Source: Pelecanus crispus
Taxonomy: Eukaryota; Chordata; Aves; Pelecaniformes; Pelecanidae
Direction: 5' to 3'
Assembly (NCBI RefSeq): GCF_030463565.1
Contig: NC_134656.1
Coordinates: 749,001-813,000, forward strand
Length of the DNA: 64,000 bases
Shown: in pieces, positions 12,146-26,600 of the stretch
Numbering within the stretch: position 1 is the first letter of the stretch
Layout of the letters: each line of letters opens with the position of its first letter
The notes under the pieces: generated by a model
Seen by the model: only the letters and a program-made list of their open reading frames with translations
Databases searched by the model: none
Told to the model about the DNA's origin: nothing
Made by a program: the position numbers and the translations under genes

Positions 12146-15100
12146 CGGGAAAAGGCAGGGCTGCGTGGGCATGCATACATGGCAGGATTTGTGGCGGCTT
12201 CCCTCTTTTTTAAATAAACAGAGGGCAGCGTTGGTACGAACCGTCAGGACTGGTTGGTATTCAAAACTGAGCACTTGGCACAGCTCGGAGCTCGCATTTC
12301 TGAATTGCCCTAAAAAGCACAGCCGAAGGAAATGTCTCTTACAGCTCTTCGGGATGTTTCAACGACGGAAAGTACTTGAAGGCAGGATTGTGTGATTTAG
12401 CAAGCAGACGTGGTACAAAAACAATCGGCGTAAGAGCCAAAGCCCCAGATCTGGTACATCCTAGCACAAACCACTGCTGCTCGGCACAGCTCCTCAGTCC
12501 CAGGCGCGGCATCCAGCACCCCGGCCCCTCTGCTCCCTGCCCAGGCTGAAGTCACTTCCACCGCCGCGTTGGCGGGCATGCATGGGCTCAGGGACGGGAG
12601 CAGGGACGGGTGGGATGTCCGCGGCGTGGGCCGCAAGCCGCCGGGGCAGTCTGGATAGCGAACATTTGTCCAGGGATTAGCGAGCGGCCAAAGGACAGGC
12701 TGTGAAAACAAGCTGAGACGGGAGGAGGTACGGCTGGGTTGCTGGCTTGTCTGGAGGGAGGACGGCGCCAGGGAGGGTTTTGCGCTTGCTTCCCATTTCC
12801 TTGGGAGCTAGCGAGAGCCCTGCTGTCGCCAGTACAGATCACGAGTGCTGCAAGGGCTCAGGCAATGGCGGTCTTGCCGAGGCTTGGCCGTGGGGAGCAG
12901 GGCTGGAGCACCCGGCTGCAGCCCACCGTGCAGCTCCGGACCTGCAGGCACGGCCGCAGCTCCGCGCAGCGCCAGCCCCCAGCTCAAACCCCATCCAAGC
13001 CATCTGCCCAGGATCCCTAACGCAGACTGGGGCCTGCTGGGCCAGCTCCTCCCCTCCCCACCAGCAGCCAATTGCTCCTTTAATTGCATTAGTTCACATA
13101 CTCTGCTTCAGCCTTTTTATAGTTTCCCTGAGTGTGAGGGGAGTATGAGCTCATGCTCTGACCTTCTTTAATTGCCTGGTTACCTCTGAAATGAGCCCAA
13201 GAACTTCCTTTGGCTCATATGCTTTCTGAAAGGCACCGGGGCCCGGCGAGGAGAGAGGCAGCGCGGCTGAGGGGGTCCCACACCGGCAGGTAGGATCCTT
13301 CTGTGGCACCGGCGAGCAGGAAGGGAAGGATGCGAAGCCGAGCCCGGTGGGACCCCCCCACCCCAGTACCATGGGGTGCCGGAGGGCAGCAGCTCCCAGC
13401 CTGGGCCCTGGGTGCTCTTACCAGCTGTGCTAAACTCGCCCAGCCTGCAAATGCACGCGGCGTGGCTGGATTCAGCCCTGCGTGCCTGTAGCACCCCAAA
13501 GCAGCTCCCCGTGCCCTCCTGCCGCCCTGAGACAGCAAGGCTTGGAGGTGGGCGCGGGGGTGCTGGGGTCCCAGCCTGCCCAGCGAAGGGCAGAGCTCCC
13601 GGGGGTCTCCCAGGTGCCCCTGGCCCCATGAGCTCACCCTCCTCTTTCGCTCCCTTTCTCCATGTCCTGTTTGTCCCCAGCAGCTGCTGGGACTGGCTGC
13701 ATGTGGCCTCCTGCCCTGCCCCTCCGCCGGCACAGAGCCACCATTCAGATCCCCCTAGGCTCTGCCCGAGGTCACCATTCCTGCATTTGCATTTTTACTT
13801 TTCTGCAAAATCATCCCCCTCGGCTCTCTGCATCCCCTTTTGTCTCCCAGCTCCCAGACCTCGCGTCACAAGCTGGCATGCTGCGAGAGGAGCCCGCCTG
13901 TCTGGGGGGATGGCAGCCCTCGGCGGGTGGGGAAGACGCTTTGGCTGCAGCGCTGGTCCCTGGGGGACCCCCGGGATGTCACCGGGATGTCACTGGGATG
14001 TTGGGGCGGAGGGTGGTGAGCCCAGCGCTGGGGACAGTCTCTGGGGCTGGGCTCCTGCTGGGAGCCTCGTTGCTTGCGGCCATGTCCCTGCAGCCAGGGT
14101 CCTCGGCTGTGCCCTGCAGGCTCCTGCTTTTTTAGCTCTGGTGTCCCGGGGCGTTCCCGGCTGCCTGGTTTTGATGCGGTGGTCAGGGCTGGCATCGGCA
14201 GCGACCCCGCGCTGGCAGAGAGCCCTCCCGGCTCCAGGAGCAGCCGGGGCTGGGTCACGCTGATCCTGCAGCTGGGAAAACAGCGGAGGAGCCCCTGCGC
14301 ATCCCCAGCTGGATTTTTAGATGCTGCTGGATCGAAGGTTGTCAGGGACTTGTGGGTGACGGTGGGCAGGGTCAGGCTGGCAGCGACGCTACACGCGTGC
14401 GAGCGGGCAGGAGCCGCAGCTCCCCTGCATCTCGATGCTGAGAGTATTTTGCTGAGCTCTGGGTGAACTCCGGGTGGGTCGAGGGACAACCATGGTGGCC
14501 ACAGGTCCTGGTCAGAGCCCAGTTCTTTTGGTGGCAGTGAACTTGTCCTGGCTGGAAATGGATACGGGGAGGTTTTATTTCTGGCTGTGAACTTTTCTTT
14601 TCCAAGTTCCCTCCAAGACCAGCCAGGTTGCTCTTGCTGTTCTTCCCGAGTCCCCCGGGTTTTCCCCTGCGTTTCCCCAGCAGAGCGTTTGCCGGCCCAC
14701 AGCTCTGCCCTGCAGCTGCAAGCTGAGCCGCAGGGCAATGCCTGTGGCACCAGCACGCACTGCCCAGGCCCCGGGGAATTCCCGGCGTGGTTGTAGCACC
14801 GGGGGGAGTGGGTGCAGCCGGATTTCCTTGCAGAAGGCAAATGCGCCTGGGTGTCCTCGCTTGCAGCCCGAGGAGCAGTAATGCCTGCCGTGCTGCCCTG
14901 CCTCTGCCGAAGGCGGTCCGGGGGACAGCTGGGGTGCAGCCAGCCCTCGCCGGGCGCTCACCTGGGAAGGGGCTCGGTGTGGCAGCGAGCCCGGCGGACC
15001 CAAGCTGGCGGCTGCTGGGGATGGAGCAGAGCCACAGCCTGACCCCTGCGGCCCCCCCAGGGAGCCCCAGCACGCGACTGCAGGGTGGTTTGGGCCATTG

Positions 15101-17540
15101 CATCACGCCAGGGATGGGGGGACGAGCTGCAGGCAGGATCAGGAGCTGCCCGCGCGTGCTGAGGAGCGTGTGGGGCCAGAGGAAGCCCTGATCTGGGGAG
15201 CGGGGGGTGGCCTGGGGACAGCAGGGAGGGGGTCCTGATGCACAGCCTGGGGTGGGGGACAGCCAGCAGCACAGCTGATGGACCTCCAGCAGCCCCCTGC
15301 CCTCCCGGCCGCTTGGCTCCTGTGCGACGATGGCCCTTTCCTGCACGTACAGCCCGGCAAACCCAGCGCAGCTCCGGCAGCCCTGCGGGGACCGGTCCTT
15401 GCCTAGCGGAGCCACCGGTCAGGCGAAGCCTTTTCCCCTCCGAAAAGGGCAGGGCAGGGCAGGGTTTCACGCTCCATTCCCTGCTGTCATCGCTCGCACA
15501 AAGCACTACCAGGACCAGCCCGCGGTGTTGGGTTTTAGATGTGGTTTCAGCCGTTCCTTGCCAAACACGGGAGTGTTTGGTCAGGGTTCATGCTGTTTGA
15601 AGGGTTTTTTCAGTTCAACTTTAAAATTTGCTCAAACCCAGAAGGAAGACTTTCTGGTTTTGCTTCCTCTCTGTGCTGCTCCCCATAAAATTTCATTTCT
15701 CCTCATGGAAGAGGTTCTGGTTCCTCAATGCTCATCCTGAATGTCTTAAATACTGTTTTGAAACAGCCCTGCTGAGATGTAGCGTCATGGACGGGAGGGC
15801 TTGGGGAGCTTCTCCACACCGAGCAAGAGCCAGCCAAGAGCTTGACGACAGGCAGCGGCAAGGTCATGGCACCGTGGAGGCTGCAAGTGGGGATTTGGCC
15901 TTTGAACCTTCTCTGCTGCTCTTGGCTGCTTCTCTCTGGGCAAAATGAGCTCTTCCCATGGGCTCCTGGCCCCCAGGGATGGATTTGGGCCAGCACTGAT
16001 GGGAGGATCGCAGCCCATGGGTGCTGTTTGGGTGCCTATGGGACATGGCTCTTCCCTGGGCTGCTTGTCGCACTCCGACAGGCACCATCAGCACCAGACC
16101 TGCTGGGTTGCTGCGTCCTCGTTTTCCTGCCCTGGATCCGAGAGCCGCTGACGACTGCAGTGCCACTCTCCAAAGCCGTAGCAAGTCTGGCGGGCTTTTG
16201 CTGTGCATCTGCCGGACAGCCTGCAAGTGCCCCCATCTGAAACTCGGGGGAGGAAAGGCAGAGTGGATCTGGGAGCCCCGGTGCCTCCAGCCCCGATCTT
16301 CCACGTGCCAGGTTCCCCCGGCACAGGCGCCCCGGGTTCCACTCGCCCCGTCCCTCGGGGCCTCCTGGGGCTGCAGCGCCGTGGGGCGCGGCCGTGCTGG
16401 CGGCCGTGCTTGAGCAATAACTGCGTTTCACAAGCGCGTGGTTCAGGGATGTTGCCTCTGGCAACCAGGACTTTCCTGGATCCAGCATGAGATCTGCCTG
16501 CATCAGCTGCAGCGGGTTTCCTGTGCCCGGTCCTGCCGCTTCCCCAACGGGAAATGAAAGTAACTTAATTAATTTCTTCTTCCCTCACTTCTGCCCTGCA
16601 GCCCGCGGGGAGGGTCCGGCCAGCCCTGCTCTCCCTGCTGGGGGTCACGGGGGTGCTGCCCCCTCACCCCTGCCTGGCTGCACCCAGCTCCCACAGCCGT
16701 CGTGAGCCCGAGAGCTGTGACATGGCAGGGCCCCAGAAGTTTTGCATCCCTGGCTTGTTCCCGGTGCGCGGGACATCTCCTCCCATGCACGGCTGCTCTG
16801 TGACGGAGCCCGGTGCCCGGGGCTGGAGGTGCAGGGCACCCTGCTGATTTAGTCACCCCCGGAGCCCCGCTGCAGCTGCCCAGCGCAGGCAGCTGCCCTT
16901 TCACCAGCCTTGCTGGGTGCGGGGGCTCTCTGGGGTCTGCTCGTGTGGGGTGAGAAACCCTAACTTGCTTTCTTTAGCCCTTGCTGTGCCCCGAGGCTGT
17001 TCCGTTGGTAACGTTACAACCAGTGCCTTGGGCAGGTCTGTGCCGCGACAGAGGCAGCTAATGCCCCGGAGCGCAGAGCAGGCCGGGAGCCCTGCGGCAT
17101 GGGGCGTGGGGCAGCAGGGCTGGCAGGCGGCTCGGGGGCACCCCGAGCTCTTCCCAGCTTTCGCTCGGCGGAGCAGAGCACGCAGTGAGAACACGGCCCC
17201 GTCGAACGCGGCTGCCAGAGCCGAACCCCTGCCCGCAGCAGCTCTGCTTCGCCCAGTGCCTACCTCTGCTGCAGGCAGGGGCTGTTTGCACCTGATGGAG
17301 AGCTGGAAACGGAGCTGTCGCCTCCCGGTTTTCGCTATCCCTTTGCTGCCTGGGAGGGGAGGCACCGGGTGTGCCGCTGGGTGCAGGTGTGCTGTGCCGT
17401 GCCGTAGGCGTGGGTGCCACCGGTGCCGAGGAGCGGGGCGGTGGACAGGCAGGAAGCCCCGGGGCTCCGGGGGACGCCCCGCACGGGCTGCGGCAGCGGC
17501 TCCGCACGCCTCCCTCGCCCGCGGTTCCCGTTTTGGCGCA
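12146..17540. other. Intergenic region between divergent KIAA1755 and BPI; no gene seen
   Basis: No conserved coding exon, RNA gene or recognisable transposon was found here. The sequence alternates GC-rich stretches with AT-richer ones, for example 13070-13200 and 15600-15760. As the region between two divergent 5' ends it is where upstream regulatory elements of BPI would be expected, but I cannot identify individual sites with confidence. Confidence 0.55.
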
Positions 17541-17541
17541 G

Positions 17542-17549
17542 ATATAAAG
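17542..17549 (+). promoter_or_regulatory. TATA box of BPI
   Basis: ATATAAAG lies 61 bp before the BPI start codon at 17603. That would place transcription start near 17572 and give a leader of about 30 nt. A TATA promoter is in keeping with an inducible, tissue-restricted immune gene, in contrast to the CpG-island neighbours. Confidence 0.65.
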
Positions 17550-17602
17550 GTGGTGTGGGCAGGGAGAGCCCGGCAGCAGTGCGGCACCGTGGTGCAGCCG
17601 GG

Positions 17603-20600
17603 ATGGGAGCGCAGAGCCTGGCGGTGGCTTGCGGGGCACTGGCTTTGTGCCTGGCACTTGCCGGGGCCACCGACCCCGGCTTCGTGGTGAGGATCACCCA
17701 GGCAGGCTTGGACTATGGTGGGTTTGGCTTCTGATCTCCCGCCTTGCAGGTGTGCTGGGGGCCGAGGTGCGGAGCCGGGCGCTGGCTCGGAGGGTGCGGG
17801 GTGCTGGGGCAGGATGGGGGGAGTCTCGGCCGCGGGTGCCGAATGCACCATGGCCGGGGGCTTCCTGCTGAGGCACCCGTCTGCCTGCCCTGCCGCCCTC
17901 GGGGAGCCCCTGCAGAGGCGTGGGGGTGCCCGGCGCCGCGGGGTGCGGGGGCTGCGGCCGGGCGGTGTCGGGGAGGCGTGGGGCTGGCAGGGCGGGAGGG
18001 CCCTGCTCTCCTGGCACGTGTCTGGGCAGCCGAGCCGTGAGCCCCAGAGGAGCAAGCTACGGAGCAGAGGCGGTGGGGAGCTGCGGGGGGGGCAGTGACG
18101 GAGATGGATGGGCCCCACGCTGGTTTTATTGAGGCAGGCAGAGCCCCGGCTCCAGCGGAGCGCTGTTATGGATTGAAATACACTGTGCGAGAAACAGCTC
18201 ATTTAGCCGGCGGCTCTGCCAGCCGCGCGGGAGAGGACGTGACTCCCCGTCCCAGGTGGATGCAGGGATGCAGCACCCACTCATGCCGTGCTGCTGCCAG
18301 GGACGTGTGCTCCCTCCGGCTTTGCCTGCCGGTGCTGGACACGGAGCGGCGCGGTGCCCAGGACCTCCTGCGCGCCTCGCGCAGTGCCCAGCCCGGAGAG
18401 CGAGGACTGGGACCTCTCCCTGCTTTCCGTGCTGCCTGGCCACCGCCTTCCCCTGGGGCAAGTGGGCAGAGGTCAGCCCTCAGCCTGTGTGCCGCCAGGG
18501 CTCTGTGCATGGAGATTGGCTTTAAAGGTAGCCTGGGAGGTGGAAAGCAGCCCGGCCATTGCCTGGATGTTTCCTTTAACCCTCTTTTAGTCTAGTCTAC
18601 CCTTGATTTAGTCTAGTCTACCCTTGATTGGCTTAGCGTAGACTTGGTAGTGTAGGTTAATGGTTGGACTGGATGATCTTAAAGGTCTTTTCCAACCTAA
18701 ACGATTCTATGATTCTATGATTCTCTTGCTGCGCACCGGTGCGTGCCCCCAGCTCCCATGGGAAGCGCATGGCGGTGACGCTCTCCCTCTGCCCCTGCAG
18801 CCCATCAGCAGGGGATCACGATCCTGGAGAAGGAGCTGGCCCAGCTGAAGCTGCCGGACATCTCGGGTGACTTTCGCATCCGGCACGTGGGCAAGGTGCA
18901 CTATGGGATCTCCAGGTGAGCCCTGCCAGCGCCCCGGAGCCGCTCGCTGCCCCCCCAGCCCGTGCGCGGGGCAGGAGGGGTGGGGGAGGATGGGGAACCC
19001 CCCAGCAGCGAGGACCATCCTGTCCCCTCCACAGCTCCCCGAGATTGGCTCTGTCCTCGGTGCCCCTGCTTCGCCCTCCTGCCCAAAAGGGAAAAAGGGA
19101 ACTGGGGTGACGGCACTCTGGGCGCGGGCGGATTTTGCACAATTCGGTGGAGGTGGCCCTGCCTGTGGCAGCGGCGTGCCCAGCCCCTGCGGAGATCCCA
19201 GCTCCTCGCCGCCCTGTTCCACCTCTCTGCTCGCACTGCACAGGGTTTGGAGCTGCTGTTTGGGTGGCTGCAGGGACCACGTTTCCAAAGGCACCGCTCT
19301 GCCCTGCGCGTCCCTGCCAGGCATCGCTTTGCCGCGGCAGCACGGGAGCTGGGGACGCTGCCGGCGCGGTGGCCCCCATCCCTCCCTCCCTCCCCAGCCC
19401 TGTGCCTGGGCGTGAGCCACCCCCTCTCAAGTGCCTTTTCGCTTATTTTTAATTTATTTATTTTTAGCATGGACCTTCGCAGTTTCCACTTGCCGCACTC
19501 GCGGATTTCCCTGGTCCCAAACGTGGGCCTGCAGGTCGCCATCTCCAACGCCTTCGCCGAGGTGGACGGGAACTGGCGGGTGAAGATACACTTCATGTGC
19601 GTGCCTGGCTCCCCCTCCCCGGGCTCGGGCGCTTCGCTCTGCGTCCCCCTCTCTGGGTCTGGGCGGTTTTTTCTCCTCTCCCTCGTGTCCGGGCAGCTGT
19701 CGCTTTGCTCTCTCCAGATGCGCTGACTTGTCTTTCCTGCAGCCGCTGCATTCCCGATGCACGGCTGGGAGCCTCTCGCCCGGGGGGAGCCCTGCCAGGT
19801 CTCCCTCCATGCCGGGAGCCCTCGGAGCTGGCCAGGCAGCGTTTTTCCTGCTTGCGAGTGGCTGGGGAGACAACGTGAAAGCCGTCTCCCCTACTGTGGC
19901 ACCTGGGGGTGCGAGGGATGGTCCCTCCCACTGGTTTGCACTGGGGAGCACCTTCCTGAGTGCCCGCAGGGACAGACCCGAGCCGGGACGGGGTGGGCAG
20001 AGGTTGCTGCCACTCGTACGGCCACTGAGATGGATAAAACAGGGTGGGAGGCAAGAACAAGGTGGACGATGGAGGAGCTGTGCATCAGCTCTCCTGTCTC
20101 TCTCCCATCTCCCTCACTTGCTCTCTATTTAAAGGCTACCTCTCCTAGCTTATGTGCCAGTGAAATTCAGTTTCCCTGAGTTTAAAAACTTGCCCAGTCT
20201 CCTCTGGATGCTCAGTACAAGGGAGAGCCTGAGCTAGATAGATCCATCCCAAAGCTGATTTGGGGTCCCTTCGCCAGGACTCGGCACTGAGAAATGCCCC
20301 TTTCTCATCCTCCTCTCCTTGCAGCCGGGACCGCGGTTCATTTGACCTGAAGGTAGAGAACATCTATATCAAAATCAACCTGAAGCTGGGCAGCGACGCC
20401 TCTGGGAAACCCACCATTGACACCTCTGACTGCAGCACCCGCATCTCCAAAGTCCGGGTACACTTCTCTGGCAAGTTTGGGTACGTAACTTCACCACGTG
20501 GGTCTAGAAATGCTGCCCGTCAGCCCGTCTGCCGTGGGAATGCGGCTTCCAGGCCCTGGTGCGAGGAATAAGATGTTGGCCTATCTGTAGTCCCTTGGAG

Positions 20601-23600
20601 GTTGCCCCTTTGGCCCGCGGGCTGCCTGCGCTGGCATGCCACTAGCCAGCTGTCTCTGGACTCCTGCGACATACTGCTCATCCAGATGTGCACCTGAATG
20701 AACTTAAATCTGGCCTGGATTTGTCCTGCTGTGGCTGCGCGTTTAAGGGAGATTTAAGGCAGCCACTATACTTGCGTGCATGTGGTTTACAAGCAGGTCT
20801 GTTTGCAAATGTGAACCCCGAGGCAAAGCTAGATGCCAAACTGCTATGGGAATGATGTTCCCCAGCGTTCCGGAATCGCTAGTGTCTCCCTTTCCTGGCA
20901 AATACTTCTGCAGCAGCCTCTGAGCTAAAGAAGGACTTGTTTTTTCTGCAGATGGCTTTATAACCTCTTCCATGATGCTGTTGAGTCCAGATTCCGGAAG
21001 ATCTTGGAGAACAAGGTACGTGAGCGGAGGGCAGAGCTCCGGGTTTTTCTGCTGGTCTTTAGCCCTCGCTTGTAGCTGGTGTGCTAGAAGGATCAGAGCG
21101 CACGTGGGGATTTAACTAGAGCCAGAGCACACGGGCGTGTTGCTGATTTGGTGACAACCGGAGGAATGGGCATCGCTAACTGCAGCCTCCGTCGCATCCT
21201 GTGGCTCAGGCTGAATTTGAAACCTGCAGCCTTTGCCAAAGCCCACCGTAATTGGTTCCTAATTAACAAAGACTTTTCTTTCCATGTGGTCAGTTAATTA
21301 GATCTCATACATCAGCCAAACTCACTGTAACAGAGGAAACCTGATCAGAGCTGTCCTTTAAACGGCTGCACTCCCGTATGCCTTGGGGAGCAATGCGGGA
21401 GGAATTCTCATTTCTGGATTTCCGACGCTTGCCGTCTTGTTTTACTGGGGCGCATCAGGGAGGCCCTGGTACCGTCCGCCCGGTACAAAAGCCTACATGC
21501 GGGAGACCTGCAAGAAGACATGGAAACAAGCTGTTAGCAATAATTACTACAAGGCTAACTGGCACAAGTTACAGCCTCCCTGGATGTGAACCTTGCTCAG
21601 GAAGGAAGCAGTTGGAGAACAGGCAAATCCCACTCCCGCAGCAGATCCCATCCTGCCCGGGCGCTATTCCCAATGCCATGTAGTGGCTTTCCCAGGGCAC
21701 CCGGGAGCGGTGGCAGCAGATGGCCTAGCAGCAGGAGCGAAGCTGGGGCTCCAAGGCCTTTTCTGCTGTTTTGCCTCCTGGAAGGAGGGCAGCTCTGGAG
21801 CTCCGAGGGGATCTCTGCTGCCTCCGCTCCTCCTGCAGCGTGCCCGACCCCCTTCACCCAATGCACGTTTCTCAGCGTCTTTCTCTGGGTGTGAGATGGC
21901 GACGGGCAGGGGCTGGGAGCGCGCTGCACCGGCACCCCAAGGCACAGCCCAGTCCCAACCCAGCTCCGGCCCTGGCAGCCCACGTCTGCCTCCTGCTCTC
22001 GCCACACAAACCTGGACGGTCCTCGTGCCCCCGGTGCCGGGGGACCCAGTCACTGGGAGATCCCGGTCACTGGGATCAGGGCTGCGTTTGTCTGTCTGCA
22101 GCTCCATCCTTTCAGGCAGCGATGAGGCGTTTCCAGGACAGACAGACGAATACCGGCTGGGCACAGGGAAGAGCAGCAACCCTCTGTCGATAAGGCCACG
22201 CGCAAGGCTCCATCCCTCCTCTTCCTCCCCAGCGCTGCAAGGGCAGTGGCTGCATTGCCGCTAGCACGGTCGCTGTTCCTCCGGAGCTCTGCATCTCGCT
22301 ATCAGCTGCTGCAGGCTGGATGCCCGGTCAGACGGATGATGTCCTGATGCTGCCTGGCAGTTTCTGTGCCATTATGGGGAAAGCGTTGTGCAGATTATCT
22401 CAGCCATCTGCAAGACTGTGCCCTGCAGTAAATTTCCTGGGTCAGGGTTTAGCCTGCAATTAAATCCACCACTAATGCCGAGGCTTCACCCGTGGATGAC
22501 AGCGGCAGAGGGGTTTGCTCTTCTGTCCTGGCAGCACAGAGCTGTAGGAATGCGGGATAGCTCTGCCTGGTCCCTGCAACTAGTGCTCCTGCCCCTGCGG
22601 GGTGGGTTAACTCTTTCAGTTGCTCCGCTTCAGCTAAGCCTTGGCTGCTCAGCACAATTCATTTCAGCAGGGGCTGTAGGAAAAGTCTGAGGGCACACGT
22701 GAGGCTCTTCCAAGGGCCCCCGTGGAGCTGAACTGTGGGTGGGGAGCTTGCTGCGAGCAGATGTTTGCAGGTATAAACCCTGCTTGCGTCTTGGACGCTT
22801 GATGTGCTGCCTGGCGAGTAGAGACAAACGTTACTGTGTGCTCTTTTATTTAAGCAGGCTTTTGCAAGGCATAAAACCAGCACTGGGCAGCAAAGCAGAG
22901 AGTGCGGCTGAGGCCTTGACCCGGGGGATGTGAGCCGGCCGCCCGCGGCAGAGCTGCCCTTGCTCAGCTTCGCTGCCTTTCTTTCCCGCAGGTCTGCACG
23001 AATGTGGTCAGCTCTGTGCACAGCGAGCTCCAGCCGTACCTCCAGACCCTGCCAGGTACGGGGCGGGGGCTGCACCGGGTTTTAGGGGTGTTTCTTCCTA
23101 GTGTTTCCCAGCCATGAGGACAGTGCTTGACCTTGTGCCCACTCCCCATTTCCCTGTGTTTCTGCACCCAGCTGGGAGCTGGGGAACACCATGTCAGCAG
23201 AGACTGGTCGCTGTGCACCCGTCCGGCCGTGCACGCAGCCTCCAACGAGCTGTGCCCCGGGGCTGGTGGGAGCACGGGCTGCCTTAGCCAGGGGGACCCA
23301 GACCGTTCCTCAGGCCCAGGAGTTTAGTCTGCATGGCTGAGAAACAGTCAGGAGGGAAATGCGTGCTTGCTTCTGTTTAGAAGCAAAAAATCACATGAAG
23401 CTGGTACTGAGCTGTTGCACTGGGAAGCCTGGGTGCGGCGCTGCCTGGATGTCAGCGGAGGCGATCCGCTCCTGGCTTTCCCATGCCATCTCCCTCCCGC
23501 TCAACCGTCTGTCCCGTGTTTTACAGTCACAGCCCAAATAGATGCCATGGCTGGCATCGATTACTCCTTGGTGGCACCCCCAACTGCTACCGCCCAAGCC

Positions 23601-26600
23601 CTGGACGCGTACCTGAAGGTGAGAGGCTGCCCTGGGAAAGCTTGAGTTGGTCGATGCCGTTGCCGCAGGCGGGTGGGGAACCAGGTTTAGGCACCTCCTG
23701 CAAATGCTGTTTCCCAGCTCAGGTCAGTGGGTGAGTCCCACCACCCTCTGCTCCCCTGCTTCACCTCTCTCCCTCCTCCCAGGGTGAATTCTTCTCCCTG
23801 GCCCACCGCTCCGCCGTCCCCTTCCCTCCACTGCCGCTGGCCTTCCCCCCGGATCACGACCGCATGGTTTACTTCGCAGCCTCCAGCTACTTCTTCAACA
23901 CAGCCGGCTTTGCCTACCACGCAGCCGGGGCGCTGGTCTTTGAAATCACAGACTCCATGGTGAGCAGCGCAGGTGGGATGGGGGCTGTCCCCACGCCTCT
24001 GGGCAGCAGGCTCCATTTGCAGAGGAGCTCCGGGGGCAGCGTGTGGTCTCGGAGGGCTTCCACGGCTTCCCCAGCAAGCTGCCCGGGGGCTGCGGGATGG
24101 GGCTGGGGCCATCCGGCATGGCAGCACGTGAGGGCTGATCTCGCCGCAGGCTCGGCTGTGCCGTGTCACCCAGCTGTGACTGTTCTCCTCCTGCAGATCC
24201 CAAAGGACATTGAATTCCACTTGACAACCTCCACCTTCTCAGCCTTCGTTCCCCAGGTGAGCGGTCCAGCCCTGCCTCGCTGGAGCTCCTGCCGCACACA
24301 GCCGGGGGTTTGCTCTGTGCAAGGTGGTCTCCCCCAGGAATGGGGGTTTGTGCCGCTGTCCCTACCCTCTCCCTGCTCCTCTGCAGCTAGAGAAGATGTA
24401 CCCAGACATGCCGATGAAGCTCAGGCTGTCCACCCTCTCCGCCCCGTTCCTGAGCATTGGACCAGGGGGGCTCTCGCTCAAGCCTGTCGTGGATGTCCAG
24501 GCTTACGCTATCCTTCCCAACTCCACCCTGGCTCCTCTCTTCCTCCTCACCCTGGTGAGTTCTGGCACAGCCTGCGGTGGTGACCGTGGTCCTGGCCGGG
24601 CAGCTCCCGGTGCAGCCACAGCTCTGGTTGATGCAGTGCAGTTGGTGAGCTCTCCCCTGCATCTCAGCGGGGCGAAGATGGGAGTTTGAGCTGTGCACCG
24701 CCCTCCTGCTGCGTTTGGCAATGCTGAGCCATTGGTCTCAAGCTCCTGCCAGGAGAGGTGCCGGGCATGGTCCGAAACCAGCCCAGTCCTGGTGCAGTGG
24801 GGGTGTCCCCAACAGAAAAATACCCAAGCTGACAAATGCCAGGTTTAATGCTGCATGCAAACGTGCCCCTGGACAGGCAGCGGTCCCGCTGCATTTCAGC
24901 TGGTTGGAGCTGTTCCCCTGGGTGTCTGGTTTGGGGTGAGGTGGGATGAGCGCTGCCAGAGCTGTGCATTCTCTCCCCAGACAGGCAACGTGTCCGCCGT
25001 CATCGACATAAAATCCAGCCACATAGTTGGAAGCCTGAACGTGGGCAGGTATGGAGGGGGAGCAGTGCAGGAGTTTGGCTGGGGGGGTACTTCTGTTCTG
25101 GGCTCCCGGTGACAGGGGTGAGGTGGGGAGGTCCTGGGGATGGGGACCCGGTGCAGAGGGGATGAGCTGGGGCTGGAGGGAGCCGGAAGCGCACGGCTGT
25201 CGACAGGTGGCACGGAGGCGGGAACCGCTCCCTCTGTTGGGACAGGCTTCACAGCACCGCTTCTGTCTCTGCGCAGGATGAAGCTCTCTCTGAAGCATTC
25301 GGATGTTGGCACTTTCCAGGTATGCTATCCTTGACCATGCCTAGAGCCCCCGGCATGGCGGCAAGAGCCTGCTGGGGGCCAAGGAGAGGGCTCATTCCCT
25401 CCACCCCCAACACGGGACCTGGGGGTGCACCCAGGACCCTACACTAAGCCCACGGACACCTCCTGCCTCAGCCTGTGAGACTGGGAGAGGATGCAGAGTC
25501 AGATGCCTTTGCCTTTCTCACCCCTAGGCTTCCTACCTCGCCAGCGCGGCCAGACAAAACCGCTGGTCTCTGGCGACGCGTGTGCACGTCCCAGCTCCTC
25601 ATCTCTTTTTCTTCTCCTAGTTATCCTCTGGTGCCTGGTTACCTGCTCTCCCGCAGGCTAAAGCTCTTTTCCTTCCCCCTCTCTCCGCTCCCTAGGTGCG
25701 AACGCTGCAGTCCATAATGAACATACTTGCTTCCAGTATCCTGCTCCCGCGTCTTAATGGTGAGAACCTGCTGGGGGGAATGGGGGTGCTGGGGTAGTCA
25801 CCGGCCAGGTCGCTCTGTCTGAGCAGGCCCAGCTTGATAATTAAATCCCCGTTACCAAGCCTGATCGGTGGATACAGCCTGCAGTGAGCGCAGGAGACGG
25901 CAGTAAAAGCGCCCGTCCGAGGCAGGCTGCGGGCAGCGGCGTGCAGGAGCCTCTCGGTGCTGTGACATGCATCCAGCGGTGAACACAATGGAAAAAATGA
26001 GCACGACGCACATCCTAATGCTTTCCAGACCCTCTCCCCCCGCTCGCTGCTTCTGACGCCCCAGCACATGGGGCCAGAGCAGGGCTGGTGGGGGAGTGGC
26101 ACGGCACAACACGCAGCCCCCAGCCCTGCTGTGGGGCTTGGGAGGAATTTCCCCTGCTACCCCGGAGCAATGGGGGCGAGGAAAGGGCCGAGGGGAGGTG
26201 TCCGCTTGCTCCCCTTCCCATCCCAATGCGGCCATGTGTGTTGTCTCTTCCAGCCAGGTTAGAACAGGGCTTCCCTCTGCCGCTGCTGGACAGAATTCAG
26301 CTCTCCAATGTCCTCGTGCGGTTTCACCAGGTGAGTGAGGGGGAGCACCCAATCCTGGCCAGAGCCCGTCCTGCCACGGCCGAGCCCCCCGCCTGCCAGC
26401 CCGCCCGCCGTGCAAAGCCGGTTCCCCGCCCCATGCTGGGCAGCAGCGGGCAGGAGGGTACGCTCGGCGGGGATCCCGGTGGCCCAGCTGCAAACTAGAG
26501 CCCCGCTTTTCCCATCTGCACAGCGCGGGTCCGGGCTCTGCACACTCTGGGCAGCACCACATCATTCTCCAGTTCTTAAACCCGGGGCCTGAATTTCCCA

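Noticed and set aside
10795-12213. Open frame of over 470 codons on the plus strand with RPPPS-like repeats
   Set aside because: It is produced by the 18-bp minisatellite, whose length is a multiple of three, running into the CpG island. Similar frames are open on the other strand and nothing resembles a protein family.
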